Position numbers and translations under genes: made by a program
DNA from: Rhodonellum psychrophilum GCM71 = DSM 17998
Lineage (GTDB): Bacteria > Bacteroidota > Bacteroidia > Cytophagales > Cyclobacteriaceae
NCBI RefSeq assembly: GCF_000381545.1
Contig: NZ_KB906676.1
Coordinates: forward strand, 228,030-292,029
DNA length: 64,000 bases
Direction of reading: 5' to 3'
The notes under the pieces: model-generated
What the model was told of the DNA's origin: nothing
Databases searched by the model: none
Seen by the model: only the letters and a program-made list of their open reading frames with translations
Shown: in pieces, positions 54,387 to 63,895 of the stretch
Position numbering within the stretch: position 1 is the stretch's first letter
Layout of the letters: every line of letters begins with the position of its first letter

Positions 54387-55457
54387 CTAAAACTCCACTC
54401 CGAATTTTTCTCCCAAAGCCCTTAAATCCTCCTCAACGGGTTTCAACAAAGGAATGCCAATCGATCTCCTTTCCGCTTCCAATTCCCTTTCAGGATCACC
54501 AGGGATCAGGACTTTTTCCTGGCCGGAAATGGTCTCTGCTTTTCTGAAGCGATTGATCCAGATGTCCATATTGGATTTGAATTCATCGGCTGGCCTAAAA
54601 GCATCTATGCGCATGGCACCAAAAAAATGACCAAGACCTTCACCTACAGGGTTGGGGTCAGGCTGAAGAAAAGCTACAAAAGGAGGAACCCAAGGCCCAT
54701 AATTCGCGCCGGAGAGTACTGCCGAGAATATGTCCACTATGGCACCCAATGCATACCCTTTGTGCGAACCATGTTCCCGATCTCCGCCAAGGGGCAACAA
54801 TGCCCCCCCATCCTTTACACCATCCGGACTGGTGGTAGGATTTCCGTTTTTATCCTGGATCCAGCCAAGAGGCGCTTCTTCACTTTTTCTTTTCAATATT
54901 TCCAGTTTGCCATTGGCGGCAGTGGTGGAGGCAAAGTCAGCGACGAATGGAGGTTGGGATTTTGCCGGAATCGCCACTGCTATGGGGTTGGTACCGAGCA
55001 ATCTCTCCGTCGAAAACGTAGGGCTGACCAGAGGGCTGGCATTCGTCATGGAAATCCCGATCATGTCATGTTCCAATGCCATCATGGCATGCTGGCCGGC
55101 AATGCCATAATGGTTGGAGTTTTTTACCGAGACCCATCCTGTCCCTGCTATTTTTGCTTTGTCAATGGCCACCTGCATGGCAAAAGGGGCAACGACCAGG
55201 CCCAATCCGCCGTCACCGTCGACCACAGCAGTGCTTGGGGTTTCGTGTATGATTTTGATGGAAGGTGTGGCATTGATTCTATTGGCTTCCCACAACCTGA
55301 CATAGCCGGAAAGACGCGCCACTCCATGGGAATCCACGCCGCGAAGGTCTGCAGAGAGCAATACCTTTGCAGCTGTTTCTGCTTCTTCTTCGGGGCAGCC
55401 GATTTTTATGAAAATGCTTTTGGTGAATTTGAATAATTGTTCGAAAGAGAATTTCAT
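54387..55457 (-). CDS. malate/L-lactate dehydrogenase family (Ldh2) oxidoreductase
   Basis: A 356-residue NAD(P)-dependent oxidoreductase of the Ldh2/MDH2 type, unrelated to classical LDH. ADLRGVDSHGVARLSGYV near residue 35, WVSVKNSNHYGIAGQHAM near 108 and LLGTNPIAVAIPA near 155 identify the family. Substrates include malate, sulfolactate, ureidoglycolate and delta-1-piperideine-2-carboxylate; which is used here is not clear. It could relate to the Gfo/Idh enzyme downstream, but a terminator separates them. Confidence 0.9.
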   Translation of the reverse strand: MKFSFEQLFKFTKSIFIKIGCPEEEAETAAKVLLSADLRGVDSHGVARLSGYVRLWEANRINATPSIKIIHETPSTAVVDGDGGLGLVVAPFAMQVAIDKAKIAGTGWVSVKNSNHYGIAGQHAMMALEHDMIGISMTNASPLVSPTFSTERLLGTNPIAVAIPAKSQPPFVADFASTTAANGKLEILKRKSEEAPLGWIQDKNGNPTTSPDGVKDGGALLPLGGDREHGSHKGYALGAIVDIFSAVLSGANYGPWVPPFVAFLQPDPNPVGEGLGHFFGAMRIDAFRPADEFKSNMDIWINRFRKAETISGQEKVLIPGDPERELEAERRSIGIPLLKPVEEDLRALGEKFGVEF

Positions 55458-55503
55458 TCTATGATTAAAGTCAATGGATGAAAACCGGATTTTTCCCGGT
55501 CTT

Positions 55504-56472
55504 TTATTGGTTTTCCTTTAGGATAGTATTTTCCCAAAGGGAGTGTTTTTTGATCAGCTGGGCAATAACACCTTCTTTCAAGGCATAATTGGAGCAAATC
55601 AAAGTTTCTACAGGGACAAATCTCAGTATGTACGTGATCAGACAGCTTGCCACTACGATCATGTCCACACGCATGGGAATCATCCCGGGTATTTTAAGGC
55701 GGGCTTCTTTGTTTAGCGTAAGGAGTTTTTCTGCGATGATTTCAAACTCTTCCTTTGGCAACTGAAAGACGTTCTCACGGTTCGTTTTTGATTGGTGAAG
55801 CGCAGCGTAATACATATCCGAAAGTGTATCGAATGTGCCAGATGCACCTACAAAACCCGTGGGTTTGAATTTTGAAATGGCATAAACCAGATCAATCAGT
55901 TTTTCACCCAAAAAATCGGTGAGCTTTTCCACTTCTTCCGGGAGAATTGGGTCATGGTAATGAAACAGATCCAACATTCTTTGCCCCCCAATTTCAAAAC
56001 TTTGTTTCCAAAAAGCTTCTTGATCGTTTCCAATGATGAATTCCACAGAGCCTCCTCCGATATCCATCATCAGATTGGTGTCTCCGTTGAGAGAGCCGCT
56101 GAATCGGATTCCTTCGTAAATCAAATGTGCTTCTTGCTCCCCGTCGATTACTTTCACATCAATGTCGATCAGCTCCTTTATTATTTGGACAAAATCCTGA
56201 CCATTGTCTGCATTTCTTACAGCACTGGTAGCAAAGGCATATATTTCTTGGATACCCTCCCCGTCAATTAGATTTTTGAAATGTTGAAGGGTATGAATAG
56301 CCCTTTTTTGGGCATCAGGTGTGATAGTGTTTCGACTTATTCCCCCTTGACCAATTTTTACGGGTATCTTTTCCTTAAAAATTGTTTCAAAATTGTCCAC
56401 AGACAAGTGCACCAATAACAGATGAAATGTATTGGTCCCCATGTCAATGATAGCTGTCTTTCTTATACCCAT
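55504..56472 (-). CDS. Ppx/GppA phosphatase
   Basis: A 322-residue member of the ASKHA phosphatase superfamily: AIIDMGTNTFHLLLVHL near residue 7 and LMMDIGGGSVEFIIG near 137 are the phosphate-binding loops. It is the single-domain form (no C-terminal HD domain). It acts on polyphosphate or pppGpp. It lies 46 bases upstream of the Ldh2 gene on the same strand. Confidence 0.9.
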   Translation of the reverse strand: MGIRKTAIIDMGTNTFHLLLVHLSVDNFETIFKEKIPVKIGQGGISRNTITPDAQKRAIHTLQHFKNLIDGEGIQEIYAFATSAVRNADNGQDFVQIIKELIDIDVKVIDGEQEAHLIYEGIRFSGSLNGDTNLMMDIGGGSVEFIIGNDQEAFWKQSFEIGGQRMLDLFHYHDPILPEEVEKLTDFLGEKLIDLVYAISKFKPTGFVGASGTFDTLSDMYYAALHQSKTNRENVFQLPKEEFEIIAEKLLTLNKEARLKIPGMIPMRVDMIVVASCLITYILRFVPVETLICSNYALKEGVIAQLIKKHSLWENTILKENQ

Positions 56473-56584
56473 GACGGCTTGAAATTTAGTTGTGCGAATA
56501 TAGAAAGTTTATTTAAAAAGGAAGATCAATAGATCACTAAAAATCAGCTTTCTATAAAAATGATATTAGGTTCATGAATAAATA

Positions 56585-56616
56585 TTTCATCAATAATCAT
56601 ACCCTCCTTATATTTG
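56585..56616 (+). promoter_or_regulatory. promoter of acyl-CoA carboxylase gene
   Basis: TTTC (near-match to the -33 TTTG) at 56585-56588, 20 bases, TATATTTG at 56609-56616, followed 25 bases later by the ATG at 56642. Confidence 0.6.
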
Positions 56617-56641
56617 AACAAAACCAAATAACTTTAGAATC

Positions 56642-58225
56642 ATGGATAGCCAAATCAAAGGTGTTTATACGTTGCCAGGCAATAAGGATAAAATAGCGCT
56701 GCTCAATCAGAAAAATGAAGAAGCACTTCTTGGCGGAGGCGAAGCCAGAATAGCGGCGCAACATAAAAAGGGAAAGCTTACTGCAAGGGAACGTATCCAT
56801 TTCCTTTTGGATGAAGGCAGTTTTCAGGAAATCGACAAATTTGTGATGCACCGTGCAAAGGATTTTGGATTGGACAAAGAACATTACTTGGGAGACGGGG
56901 TAATTACGGGATATGGAGAAATCAATGGCCGGTTGACCTATGTTTATTCTCAGGATTTTACCGTTTTTGGGGGTTCTCTTTCTGAAACACATGCCGAAAA
57001 AATATGCAAAATCATGGATATGGCCATGAAAAACGGAGCTCCTGTGATTGGTCTTAACGACTCCGGAGGAGCTCGAATACAAGAAGGCGTGGTTTCCTTG
57101 GGTGGCTATGCAGATATTTTTTATAGGAACACCTTGGCCTCCGGAGTGATTCCACAGCTTTCCGCCATAATGGGACCCTGTGCGGGAGGAGCTGTTTATT
57201 CACCAGCCATTACGGATTTCATCTTGATGGTCGAAAACACATCCTACATGTTTGTGACAGGGCCTAATGTCGTCAAAACCGTCACCCATGAAAATGTGAC
57301 GGCAGAGGAACTCGGGGGCGCCAGTACCCATAGTTCTAAAAGCGGGGTGACCCATTTTGCCTGTGCCAATGAACTGGAATGTATCCAGCATATCAAGCAA
57401 TTGCTGAGTTATGTACCTCAAAATTGTGAGGATACAGCTCCCGTTTATCCTTATGAAATGAAAGAGGATGAAAGCAGGATTTCATTGGATACGATTATTC
57501 CAGAAAACCCAAACCAACCGTACGACATCCGGGAAGTAATCACTGGGATTGTGGATGAGCAATCTTTCTTGGAAGTCCATAAAAATTTCGCGGACAATAT
57601 TGTAGTTGGATTCGCAAGGATAGCCGGAAGAAGTATCGGAGTGGTTGGGAATCAGCCACAATCCATGGCCGGAGTCTTGGACAATGACGCCTCTGTCAAA
57701 GCGGCGAGGTTTGTCAGGTTTTGTGACTGCTTCAACGTCCCTTTGTTGGTATTGGTGGATGTGCCGGGTTTCCTTCCAGGGACGGATCAGGAATGGAATG
57801 GGATCATCACCAATGGAGCCAAATTACTATATGCGTTCTCTGAAGCTACTGTTCCAAGGATTACAGTAATCACCAGGAAAGCCTATGGAGGAGCCTATGA
57901 TGTAATGAACTCCAAGCATATCGGAGCGGATTTGAACTTTGCCTGGCCAACTGCTGAAATAGCCGTGATGGGGGCAAAAGGGGCTGCAGAAATCATTTTC
58001 AAAAGGGAAATTGCGGAAGCAGTGGATCCTGAAGCTAAACTACAGGAGAAAGTAGAGGAATATACTTCCAAATTTGCCAATCCGTACCGCGCTGCACATA
58101 GAGGATTTATCGATGAAGTCATTTTGCCTTCCCAAACCCGTGAAAAACTAATCAGGGGATTCAAAATGCTCGAAAACAAGGTCGATAAGCTGCCGAGGAA
58201 GAAGCACGGGAATATCCCTTTATAA
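56642..58225 (+). CDS. acyl-CoA carboxylase carboxyltransferase subunit (PccB-like)
   Basis: Biotin-dependent carboxyltransferase of 527 residues. [19 protein letters not shown] near 47, [20 protein letters not shown] near 139, [12 protein letters not shown] near 180 (first oxyanion site) and [12 protein letters not shown] near 412 (second) are hallmarks, and the C-terminus (GNIPL) is typical. The closest named function is propionyl-CoA carboxylase beta; methylmalonyl-CoA decarboxylase is an alternative. No alpha or biotin carrier gene is adjacent. Confidence 0.93.
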   Translation: MDSQIKGVYTLPGNKDKIALLNQKNEEALLGGGEARIAAQHKKGKLTARERIHFLLDEGSFQEIDKFVMHRAKDFGLDKEHYLGDGVITGYGEINGRLTYVYSQDFTVFGGSLSETHAEKICKIMDMAMKNGAPVIGLNDSGGARIQEGVVSLGGYADIFYRNTLASGVIPQLSAIMGPCAGGAVYSPAITDFILMVENTSYMFVTGPNVVKTVTHENVTAEELGGASTHSSKSGVTHFACANELECIQHIKQLLSYVPQNCEDTAPVYPYEMKEDESRISLDTIIPENPNQPYDIREVITGIVDEQSFLEVHKNFADNIVVGFARIAGRSIGVVGNQPQSMAGVLDNDASVKAARFVRFCDCFNVPLLVLVDVPGFLPGTDQEWNGIITNGAKLLYAFSEATVPRITVITRKAYGGAYDVMNSKHIGADLNFAWPTAEIAVMGAKGAAEIIFKREIAEAVDPEAKLQEKVEEYTSKFANPYRAAHRGFIDEVILPSQTREKLIRGFKMLENKVDKLPRKKHGNIPL

Positions 58226-58395
58226 TGCAGAAGTATTGTCTTTTGTTGGGCCTTGTACAGATTTGTTGAACGAAAAAGAAGTGTAGCGGTTAAACAGATA
58301 ATACAATCAAAATTCAATTTTGGGAAAAGAATTAAGATTCAGCCTATAATCAGTCATGAATCGAATTCACCTACTTCCCATATTTATTCAAAACC

Positions 58396-59463
58396 ATGAC
58401 AGAAAACGAAGAGTTTTTATACACTTATCTAAACAATGCCTCCCCAACTGGATTTGAAGCTTCAGGGCAACAGATTTGGCTGGATTACATCAGACCTTTC
58501 GTGGATACCCATTTCACTGACAACTATGGCACTGCTGTTGGAGTGATCAATCCAGAGGCGGAATATAAAGTTGTCATCGAAGCCCATGCCGACGAGATCA
58601 GCTGGTTTGTCAATTACATCACCGCAGAAGGATATATCTATGTAAGGCGAAATGGGGGGTCGGATCACATGATCGCCCCATCCATGCGGGTCAATATCCA
58701 TACGGCCGATAAAATTGTTTCAGGAGTATTTGGTTGGCCTGCCATCCATACCAGAAAAGAAGGAAAAGAGGAAACGCCCACCCTTGACAATATTTTTATA
58801 GATGTGGGGGCAAGGTCAAAAGACGAGGTGGAAAAAATGGGGATCCATGTAGGTTGCGTGGCAACATTCAAGGATGAGCTCATTGAGTTGAATCATAAAT
58901 TTTATTCCGGCAGAGCCCTAGACAACAGGATTGGTGGCTATATGATCGCTCAAGTTGCCAAAAGGATTCATGAATCCGGCTTGAAACTTCCCTTTGGCTT
59001 GTATATCGTCAATGCTGTCCAAGAAGAAATAGGGCTTAGAGGTGCTCAAATGATTGCTGCTAAAATCAAACCCAATCTTGCTGTGATCACTGATGTTTGC
59101 CATGACACCACAGCTCCGATGTACAGTAAGGTTGCCAGTGGTGATCTTACCGCAGGAAAAGGACCGGTACTTACTTATGGCGCATCGGTCCACAAGAAAT
59201 TACTGGATCTGATTGTCGATTCTGCCAATAAAAGGACAATAGGCTTTCAGCGGGCAGCGGCCTCAAAAAGTACAGGTACGGATACTGATGCTTTCGCTTA
59301 TTCGAATGAGGGTGTGCCTTCCGCATTGATTTCCTTACCATTGAAGTACATGCATACCACTGTGGAAACCGCCAGCAAAGACGATATCGAAAATGTGATT
59401 GCATTGATCCTCGGATTTCTGGAAGACTTGGATCCTGGTTTTGACTTTAAATATATTTCCTAA
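58396..59463 (+). CDS. M42 family metallopeptidase
   Basis: A 355-residue cytosolic aminopeptidase/endoglucanase-like protein. Metal-binding motifs are IEAHADEISWFV (His and Asp near 63), DNRIGGYM (Asp near 176), VQEEIGLRGAQ (Glu near 208) and DVCHDTTAP (Asp near 232), with LKYMHTTVE (His) near the end. Members are tetrahedral dodecameric peptidases. It is followed by a strong terminator. Confidence 0.93.
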   Translation: MTENEEFLYTYLNNASPTGFEASGQQIWLDYIRPFVDTHFTDNYGTAVGVINPEAEYKVVIEAHADEISWFVNYITAEGYIYVRRNGGSDHMIAPSMRVNIHTADKIVSGVFGWPAIHTRKEGKEETPTLDNIFIDVGARSKDEVEKMGIHVGCVATFKDELIELNHKFYSGRALDNRIGGYMIAQVAKRIHESGLKLPFGLYIVNAVQEEIGLRGAQMIAAKIKPNLAVITDVCHDTTAPMYSKVASGDLTAGKGPVLTYGASVHKKLLDLIVDSANKRTIGFQRAAASKSTGTDTDAFAYSNEGVPSALISLPLKYMHTTVETASKDDIENVIALILGFLEDLDPGFDFKYIS

Positions 59464-59468
59464 AGCTT

Positions 59469-59507
59469 AAAACACCTTTGAAATCATCGGATTTCAAAGG
59501 TGTTTTT
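59469..59507 (+). terminator. terminator after M42 peptidase gene
   Basis: AAAACACCTTTGAAATC pairs perfectly with GATTTCAAAGGTGTTTT, loop ATCG, then T-rich tail. It overlaps an in-frame upstream ATG of the next gene, showing that the next gene must start later (59529). Confidence 0.92.
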
Positions 59508-59528
59508 ATTTCCAACCCCCAAAAGCCA

Positions 59529-60296
59529 ATGTTCACGGATCAACTTAATCGAACCATTGTTTTGAAAGGAATTCCCGAAAGGATCATTTCTTTGGTTCCT
59601 TCTCAGACAGAATTGCTGGTGGATTTGGGTTTGGGGGATAGAATTGTAGGATTGACCAAGTTTTGTGTGCATCCCAAAAATTTTAAACGAACCAAAACCA
59701 TCATTGGAGGGACCAAAAATTTTCATTTTGATAAAATTGATGGATTAAAACCCGATCTGATCATTGGCAATAAAGAAGAGAATTACCAAGAAGGAATAGA
59801 TGCTTTAGCGGATAAGTATCCCGTTTGGATGAGTGATATCGCCAACCTTGAAGACGCCTTTGCCATGATGAGGGGAATAGGGGAGATTACGGGAACCCTG
59901 TCAAATGCGGAGAAGTTGGTGGCTGAAATTCAAAATGATTTCACTTTCAAAATTCCGCACAGGGGCTCAGTTTTATACTTTATCTGGAAGGATCCACTCA
60001 TGGTCGCGGGAAAAGGCACGTTTATAGACGACATGCTGACCAAAGCCGGCTTCCAAAATCTAATGGAAGTTTCTCGATATCCTGTGGTGGGCTTGGAGGA
60101 AGTCAGGTCTTTGAAGCCTGATTTTCTTTTTCTGAGCTCTGAACCTTTTCCTTTTAAGGAAAAGCATATTGCAGAATTTAAAAAGTCAATTCCAACTGCT
60201 CAGGTATTTATTGTTGATGGGGAGATTTTTTCATGGTATGGTAGTCGATTGAAACACGCCGCTGGATATTTTAAAAAGATGCTTGCTGATTTTTAG
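59529..60296 (+). CDS. helical-backbone metal receptor (BtuF-like) without signal peptide
   Basis: A 255-residue protein starting at the ATG at 59529 (MFTDQLNRTIVLKG). It has IISLVPSQTELLVDLGLGDRIVGLTKFC and the GLKPDLIIGNKEEN segments of the BtuF/FhuD-type substrate-binding protein class III fold. The family is usually a periplasmic component of cobalamin or iron-siderophore importers, but there is no signal peptide or lipobox, so this one is predicted to be cytosolic. No permease or ATPase gene is adjacent. Confidence 0.78.
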   Translation: MFTDQLNRTIVLKGIPERIISLVPSQTELLVDLGLGDRIVGLTKFCVHPKNFKRTKTIIGGTKNFHFDKIDGLKPDLIIGNKEENYQEGIDALADKYPVWMSDIANLEDAFAMMRGIGEITGTLSNAEKLVAEIQNDFTFKIPHRGSVLYFIWKDPLMVAGKGTFIDDMLTKAGFQNLMEVSRYPVVGLEEVRSLKPDFLFLSSEPFPFKEKHIAEFKKSIPTAQVFIVDGEIFSWYGSRLKHAAGYFKKMLADF

Positions 60297-60495
60297 AACT
60301 AAAGAGAAAAATAGAAGCCCAATAAACACCCTATGATCACTCATCCATGAATGTTTATTACCTTAAGTATCAATTTTTGGATTTTTTGGTGTCAAAAGAG
60401 GTAAGGATTCAGATGACGATTCCATCCAAGTCTGCGAGATTTCTAAAGGGAATGAATTATATGTTTTAATGAGAGGGGCTAAATTTGGATTAATC
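60297..60495. other. intergenic stretch before repeat copy D
   Basis: Two hundred bases with a 42-codon ATG frame at 60347 of uncertain coding potential and no promoter or RNA gene that I can recognise. Confidence 0.4.
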
Positions 60496-60660
60496 CCGTG
60501 TTGAGGATTGCCAATTCAACTCCATTTTGAAATTGGTTAATCATCAGTCTTTGTTTGCGTTTTTTGACTTCATCATATCGGTTATAAGCCTAATTCTACA
60601 AACAGTCTGATTTTCTTGTAGTTTCCATCCCCATTAGGAAGGCCAATGCATATTTCTGGT
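60496..60660 (-). repeat. dispersed repeat copy D
   Basis: The most complete copy: CCCGTGTT..., GAAATTGG, CAGTCTTTGTTT, CATCATATCGGTTATAAGCC, CAGTCTGATTTTCTTGTAGTTTC and CCCATTAGGAA. The minus strand contains a ~30-codon stretch NRYDEVKKRKQRL...QFQN shared with copy A. It lies in the 555-base gap before the glycoside operon. Confidence 0.78.
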
Positions 60661-60851
60661 AAAAATCGTGTTGCTTACCGGTTTCTGCTTTGATATATTT
60701 TTGGGTCCGGTAAATAAAAGGGAATTATCATCGATGCGATCAAATGGCAAAATAGCAATGAAATACTTTTCGGGAGCCCGTTCATAAAAATATCAATCAT
60801 AAGGGAATACTTTTTTAAAAAAATTAATTAACTTTTGGTTTCAATTTGAAA
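60661..60851. other. upstream region of the Gfo/Idh-DUF1080 operon
   Basis: About 190 bases, AT-rich, with a TTTTGG near 60832 but no exact TAnnTTTG at the right distance. Nothing else recognised. Confidence 0.4.
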
Positions 60852-62222
60852 ATGAAACTTACAAATCAACCTAATATCATGACCAACAACAGAAGGCTTT
60901 TTCTCAAAAAGCTGGGATTAACAGGAGCAGCTGCTGCAATTACCCCAATGGCTTTTGCTAATGAACCCAATATAAAATCATTTTTACAAAGGAACTCTGC
61001 ATTTCAAGAGGGATCTCCCATCAAATTGGGATTGATCGGAGCGGGTATCATGGGGGTAGAAGACATGACGACTGCACTCAGACACCCGAATGTTGAAATT
61101 GTAGCTGTTTGCGACCTATACAAAGGAAGGCAAGAAGCAGCAAAGCAAAGATGGGGGGATCATCTGTTTTTGACAAGTGATTATAAGGAGTTGCTCAAGA
61201 GAAAAGACATTGACGCTGTTTTGATAGGTACTCCAGATCATTGGCACAAACAGATCAGTATAGATGCACTTGGCGCCGGAAAACATGTTTATTGTGAAAA
61301 GCCGATGGTCCATTCTGTAAAAGAAGGAGCGGAGGTGATCGAGGCATGGAAAAAATCCGGAAAAATAATGCAGATTGGTAGCCAGGGTGTATCCTCTTTG
61401 GGCAACGAAAAGGCAAAGGAGTTATTGGCTGCAGGGGCCATTGGAGACATTGTCTATGCGGAAGGGTTTTGGGCGCGTCATTCCCCCGAAGGAGCTTGGC
61501 AATACAATGTCCCGGCAGATGGAAATGAAAAGACAGTAGATTGGAAGAAATTCATTTCAAATACCACGGATAGGCCATGGGATCCCTTGAGATTTTTCAG
61601 GTGGAGAAATTATCTTGATTATGGCACAGGAATGTCTGGGGATTTATTTGTCCATTTGTTTTCCAGCCTTCATTTTATCACCAATTCACTCGGGCCAACC
61701 AAGATCTCCTCTATGGGAGGTTTGAGATATTGGAAGGATGGGAGAGAAGTCCCGGATGTCCTATTGGGTACTTTTGATTATCCAGAAAGTCCCCAACACC
61801 CGGGATTCAATCTTTCGTTGAGATGCAATTTTGTGGATGGTACCAGTGGAACTACATATCTTAGAATAGTGGGGACAAAAGGATCCATGGATGTGAAATG
61901 GGAAGAGGTGGTTGTGAAAATGAACAGCAATGCCGAAGATGATGATCCATTTTTGAAGGAGCAGGCGAAATTGAGGGGTGGAACTGAAGGGAGAGCCAAG
62001 ATTTTACCGCCTAGGGAAACCACCTATGCCGCGGAAAAGAATTATAAAGGTGCGCACTACGATCACTTTGCCAACTTCTTCAATGCCATTCGAACAGGAG
62101 GCACTGTCGCAGAAGACCCGGTTTTTGGACTTCGGGCTGCAGCACCGGCATTGTTGTGTAACGACAGTTATTTCCAGAATAAATTTATCAATTGGGATCC
62201 AAAAAACATGAAGCTTATCTAA
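60852..62222 (+). CDS. Tat-exported Gfo/Idh/MocA dehydrogenase
   Basis: A 456-residue protein (ATG at 60852) with a Tat signal (NNRRLFLKKLGLTGAAAAIT), so periplasmic; the ATG at 60879 is an alternative start and an upstream TTG at 60846 is less likely. KLGLIGAGIMGVEDM is the nucleotide-binding site and HVYCEKPMVHS the catalytic Lys segment (near 150). In the operon with two DUF1080 proteins, the likely role is oxidation of a glycoside at C3 to a 3-keto sugar, followed by hydrolysis, as described for gut Bacteroidota. Tail: FINWDPKNMKLI. Confidence 0.88.
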   Translation: MKLTNQPNIMTNNRRLFLKKLGLTGAAAAITPMAFANEPNIKSFLQRNSAFQEGSPIKLGLIGAGIMGVEDMTTALRHPNVEIVAVCDLYKGRQEAAKQRWGDHLFLTSDYKELLKRKDIDAVLIGTPDHWHKQISIDALGAGKHVYCEKPMVHSVKEGAEVIEAWKKSGKIMQIGSQGVSSLGNEKAKELLAAGAIGDIVYAEGFWARHSPEGAWQYNVPADGNEKTVDWKKFISNTTDRPWDPLRFFRWRNYLDYGTGMSGDLFVHLFSSLHFITNSLGPTKISSMGGLRYWKDGREVPDVLLGTFDYPESPQHPGFNLSLRCNFVDGTSGTTYLRIVGTKGSMDVKWEEVVVKMNSNAEDDDPFLKEQAKLRGGTEGRAKILPPRETTYAAEKNYKGAHYDHFANFFNAIRTGGTVAEDPVFGLRAAAPALLCNDSYFQNKFINWDPKNMKLI

Positions 62223-62223
62223 T

Positions 62224-62991
62224 ATGATGAAAACTAAAATAGTTACCGGGGTGGTGATCTTTGCTTTGTTGTCTGCCTGCGGAGCAGAAAAAACGAACGA
62301 AACCACCGAGGTAGAAGGAATGGAGGCGGTTGAGGTCCTTCCAGACAATTCCCTGTCTGAGGAAGAAAAAGGGGAAGGCTGGATGCTTTTGTTTGATGGT
62401 GAAAGCACCGATGGGTGGAGGTCTTATAATGGAGATTCCTTTCCCGAAGGCTGGATTGTCGAAGAGGGAGCATTAAAAGGTTTGGGAAAAGGTGGAGATA
62501 TTGGAGGTGATATTGTTTTCGCGCCAGTCGAATTTTCCGAGTTCGAATTGATCTTTGAATGGAAAATCGGTTCGGGTGGAAATAGTGGCGTTTTTTACCA
62601 TGTGGTAGAGGGGCCAGATTTTAAGGCTCCCTATTATACAGGACCGGAGTACCAAGTCATCGATCAATTGGGGTTTCCCGAGCCGTTGGAAGCTTGGCAA
62701 TCCATCGGTGCCGATTATGGAATGTATGACCCGGATTATGAAGGAGTCGTTAAACCTGCTGGGGAATGGAACATTTCGAAAATCATTTCCTCAGAAAAAG
62801 GATCAAGTTATTGGCTTAATGGGAAAAAAACCGTTGAATTTATACCCTATTCAGAAGATTGGAATGCCCGAAGGAACAGTGGCAAATGGGATGATTTCCC
62901 TGAATATGCCAAATCCAAGAGCGGCATGATCTCCCTTCAGGATCACGGAAGTGCAGTATGGTTTAAAAATATGAAAATTAGAAACTTATGA
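62224..62991 (+). CDS. DUF1080 lipoprotein (3-keto-disaccharide hydrolase type), larger
   Basis: A 255-residue lipoprotein: signal ends ALLSAC (Cys 19). GWMLLFDGESTDGWRSYNGD is the typical start of the domain, followed by VEEGALKGLGKGGDIGGDIVF and the LIFEWKIGSGGNSGVFYHVV core. DUF1080 (PF06439) has a GH16-like concanavalin fold; some members hydrolyse 3-keto-glycosides. One base lies between the stop of the dehydrogenase gene and the ATG, and 4 bases overlap the next gene. Confidence 0.88.
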   Translation: MMKTKIVTGVVIFALLSACGAEKTNETTEVEGMEAVEVLPDNSLSEEEKGEGWMLLFDGESTDGWRSYNGDSFPEGWIVEEGALKGLGKGGDIGGDIVFAPVEFSEFELIFEWKIGSGGNSGVFYHVVEGPDFKAPYYTGPEYQVIDQLGFPEPLEAWQSIGADYGMYDPDYEGVVKPAGEWNISKIISSEKGSSYWLNGKKTVEFIPYSEDWNARRNSGKWDDFPEYAKSKSGMISLQDHGSAVWFKNMKIRNL

Positions 62992-63593
62992 AATCGATTT
63001 TAAAGAGTGCTTTGACAGTCTTCGGGCTTTTGTTGTTTATTTCTTGTGATACCAATAAGGAGATTTCCTTATTCAACGGAAAGGACCTTTCGGGCTGGGA
63101 GATATATGGTACAGAAAAATGGTACGTGGAGGATGGTCTTTTGATTTCCGAAAGTGGTCCTGATAAAGAATATGGGTATTTGGGAACCAAAGATCATTAT
63201 AAGAATTTTGAATTAAATCTTGAATTCAAACAAGAGGCGGACGGAAACAGTGGCGTATTCATTAGATCGACTGTGGATGGCACTAAAGTCTCGGGATGGC
63301 AGGTAGAAGTGGCGCCTCCAAAACATGATACCGGTGGGATCTATGAGTCTTACGGAAGAGGATGGTTGATCAAGCCAGATCCGGAAAAAGATAAAGCCCT
63401 GAAATATGGTGATTGGAATAAAATGAAGATTGTTGTCATGGGAGATAGAGTGACCACTTATCTTAACGGCACGGAAATGGTGGATTATACCGATGAGAAA
63501 ATAGGCCAAGGCGAAGGAGGAATTTTACTTCAAATCCATGACGGAGGCGGAATCAAGGTTTACTGGAGAAATATAGTTTTAAAACCTCTTTAA
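62988..63593 (+). CDS. DUF1080 lipoprotein (3-keto-disaccharide hydrolase type), smaller
   Basis: A 201-residue lipoprotein with signal LLLFISC (Cys 20) and the same fold as its neighbour: ISLFNGKDLSGWEIYGTEKWYVEDG and LEFKQEADGNSGVFIRSTV. It starts within the end of the preceding gene (4-base overlap). With the dehydrogenase and the larger DUF1080 protein it makes a three-gene operon. The pair may act on different linkages or on successive 3-keto intermediates. Confidence 0.88.
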   Translation: MKSILKSALTVFGLLLFISCDTNKEISLFNGKDLSGWEIYGTEKWYVEDGLLISESGPDKEYGYLGTKDHYKNFELNLEFKQEADGNSGVFIRSTVDGTKVSGWQVEVAPPKHDTGGIYESYGRGWLIKPDPEKDKALKYGDWNKMKIVVMGDRVTTYLNGTEMVDYTDEKIGQGEGGILLQIHDGGGIKVYWRNIVLKPL

Positions 63594-63630
63594 GGGTTTT
63601 CCCGGATATTCTCATACAAGATGCTTTTTA

Positions 63631-63684
63631 GGGTCTTTTTTAGAAAAAGTGTAGGCTTTTTTTAAAAAAGACTCTTTTTTTTTT
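63631..63684 (+). terminator. terminator after glycoside operon
   Basis: GTCTTTTTTA pairs with TAAAAAAGAC across a ~20-base loop, followed by ten T. Confidence 0.75.
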
Positions 63685-63799
63685 CCATCCTTCATAAATA
63701 AATTTGAAGTAATAAATTGACCCTTAAAAACAGGCTGTATTTTTTTCACTGATTATCAGTGGTGTTGTAATTAGAGACCATGTTTTTTCAGGAAAAGGT

Positions 63800-63830
63800 T
63801 TTGGACAATAGATTTTCTTTTGCACCTTTG
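63800..63830 (+). promoter_or_regulatory. promoter P1 at right edge
   Basis: TTTG (63800-63803), exactly 19 bases, CACCTTTG (63823-63830; one mismatch to TAnnTTTG), with GCA following as in strong Bacteroidota promoters. Confidence 0.65.
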
Positions 63831-63895
63831 CAATCCCAAAAGAGGGGAAGTGTTCAGAACGGTAAAACGGGAAGAAAAATATTTAAAATTAAATC

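Noticed and set aside
59478..59528. N-terminal extension of the BtuF-like protein
   Set aside because: It lies in the terminator of the preceding gene and does not encode a signal peptide.
60347..60478. About 42-codon ATG frame before repeat copy D
   Set aside because: No family resemblance or start signals; lies in a gap with repeat-derived sequence.
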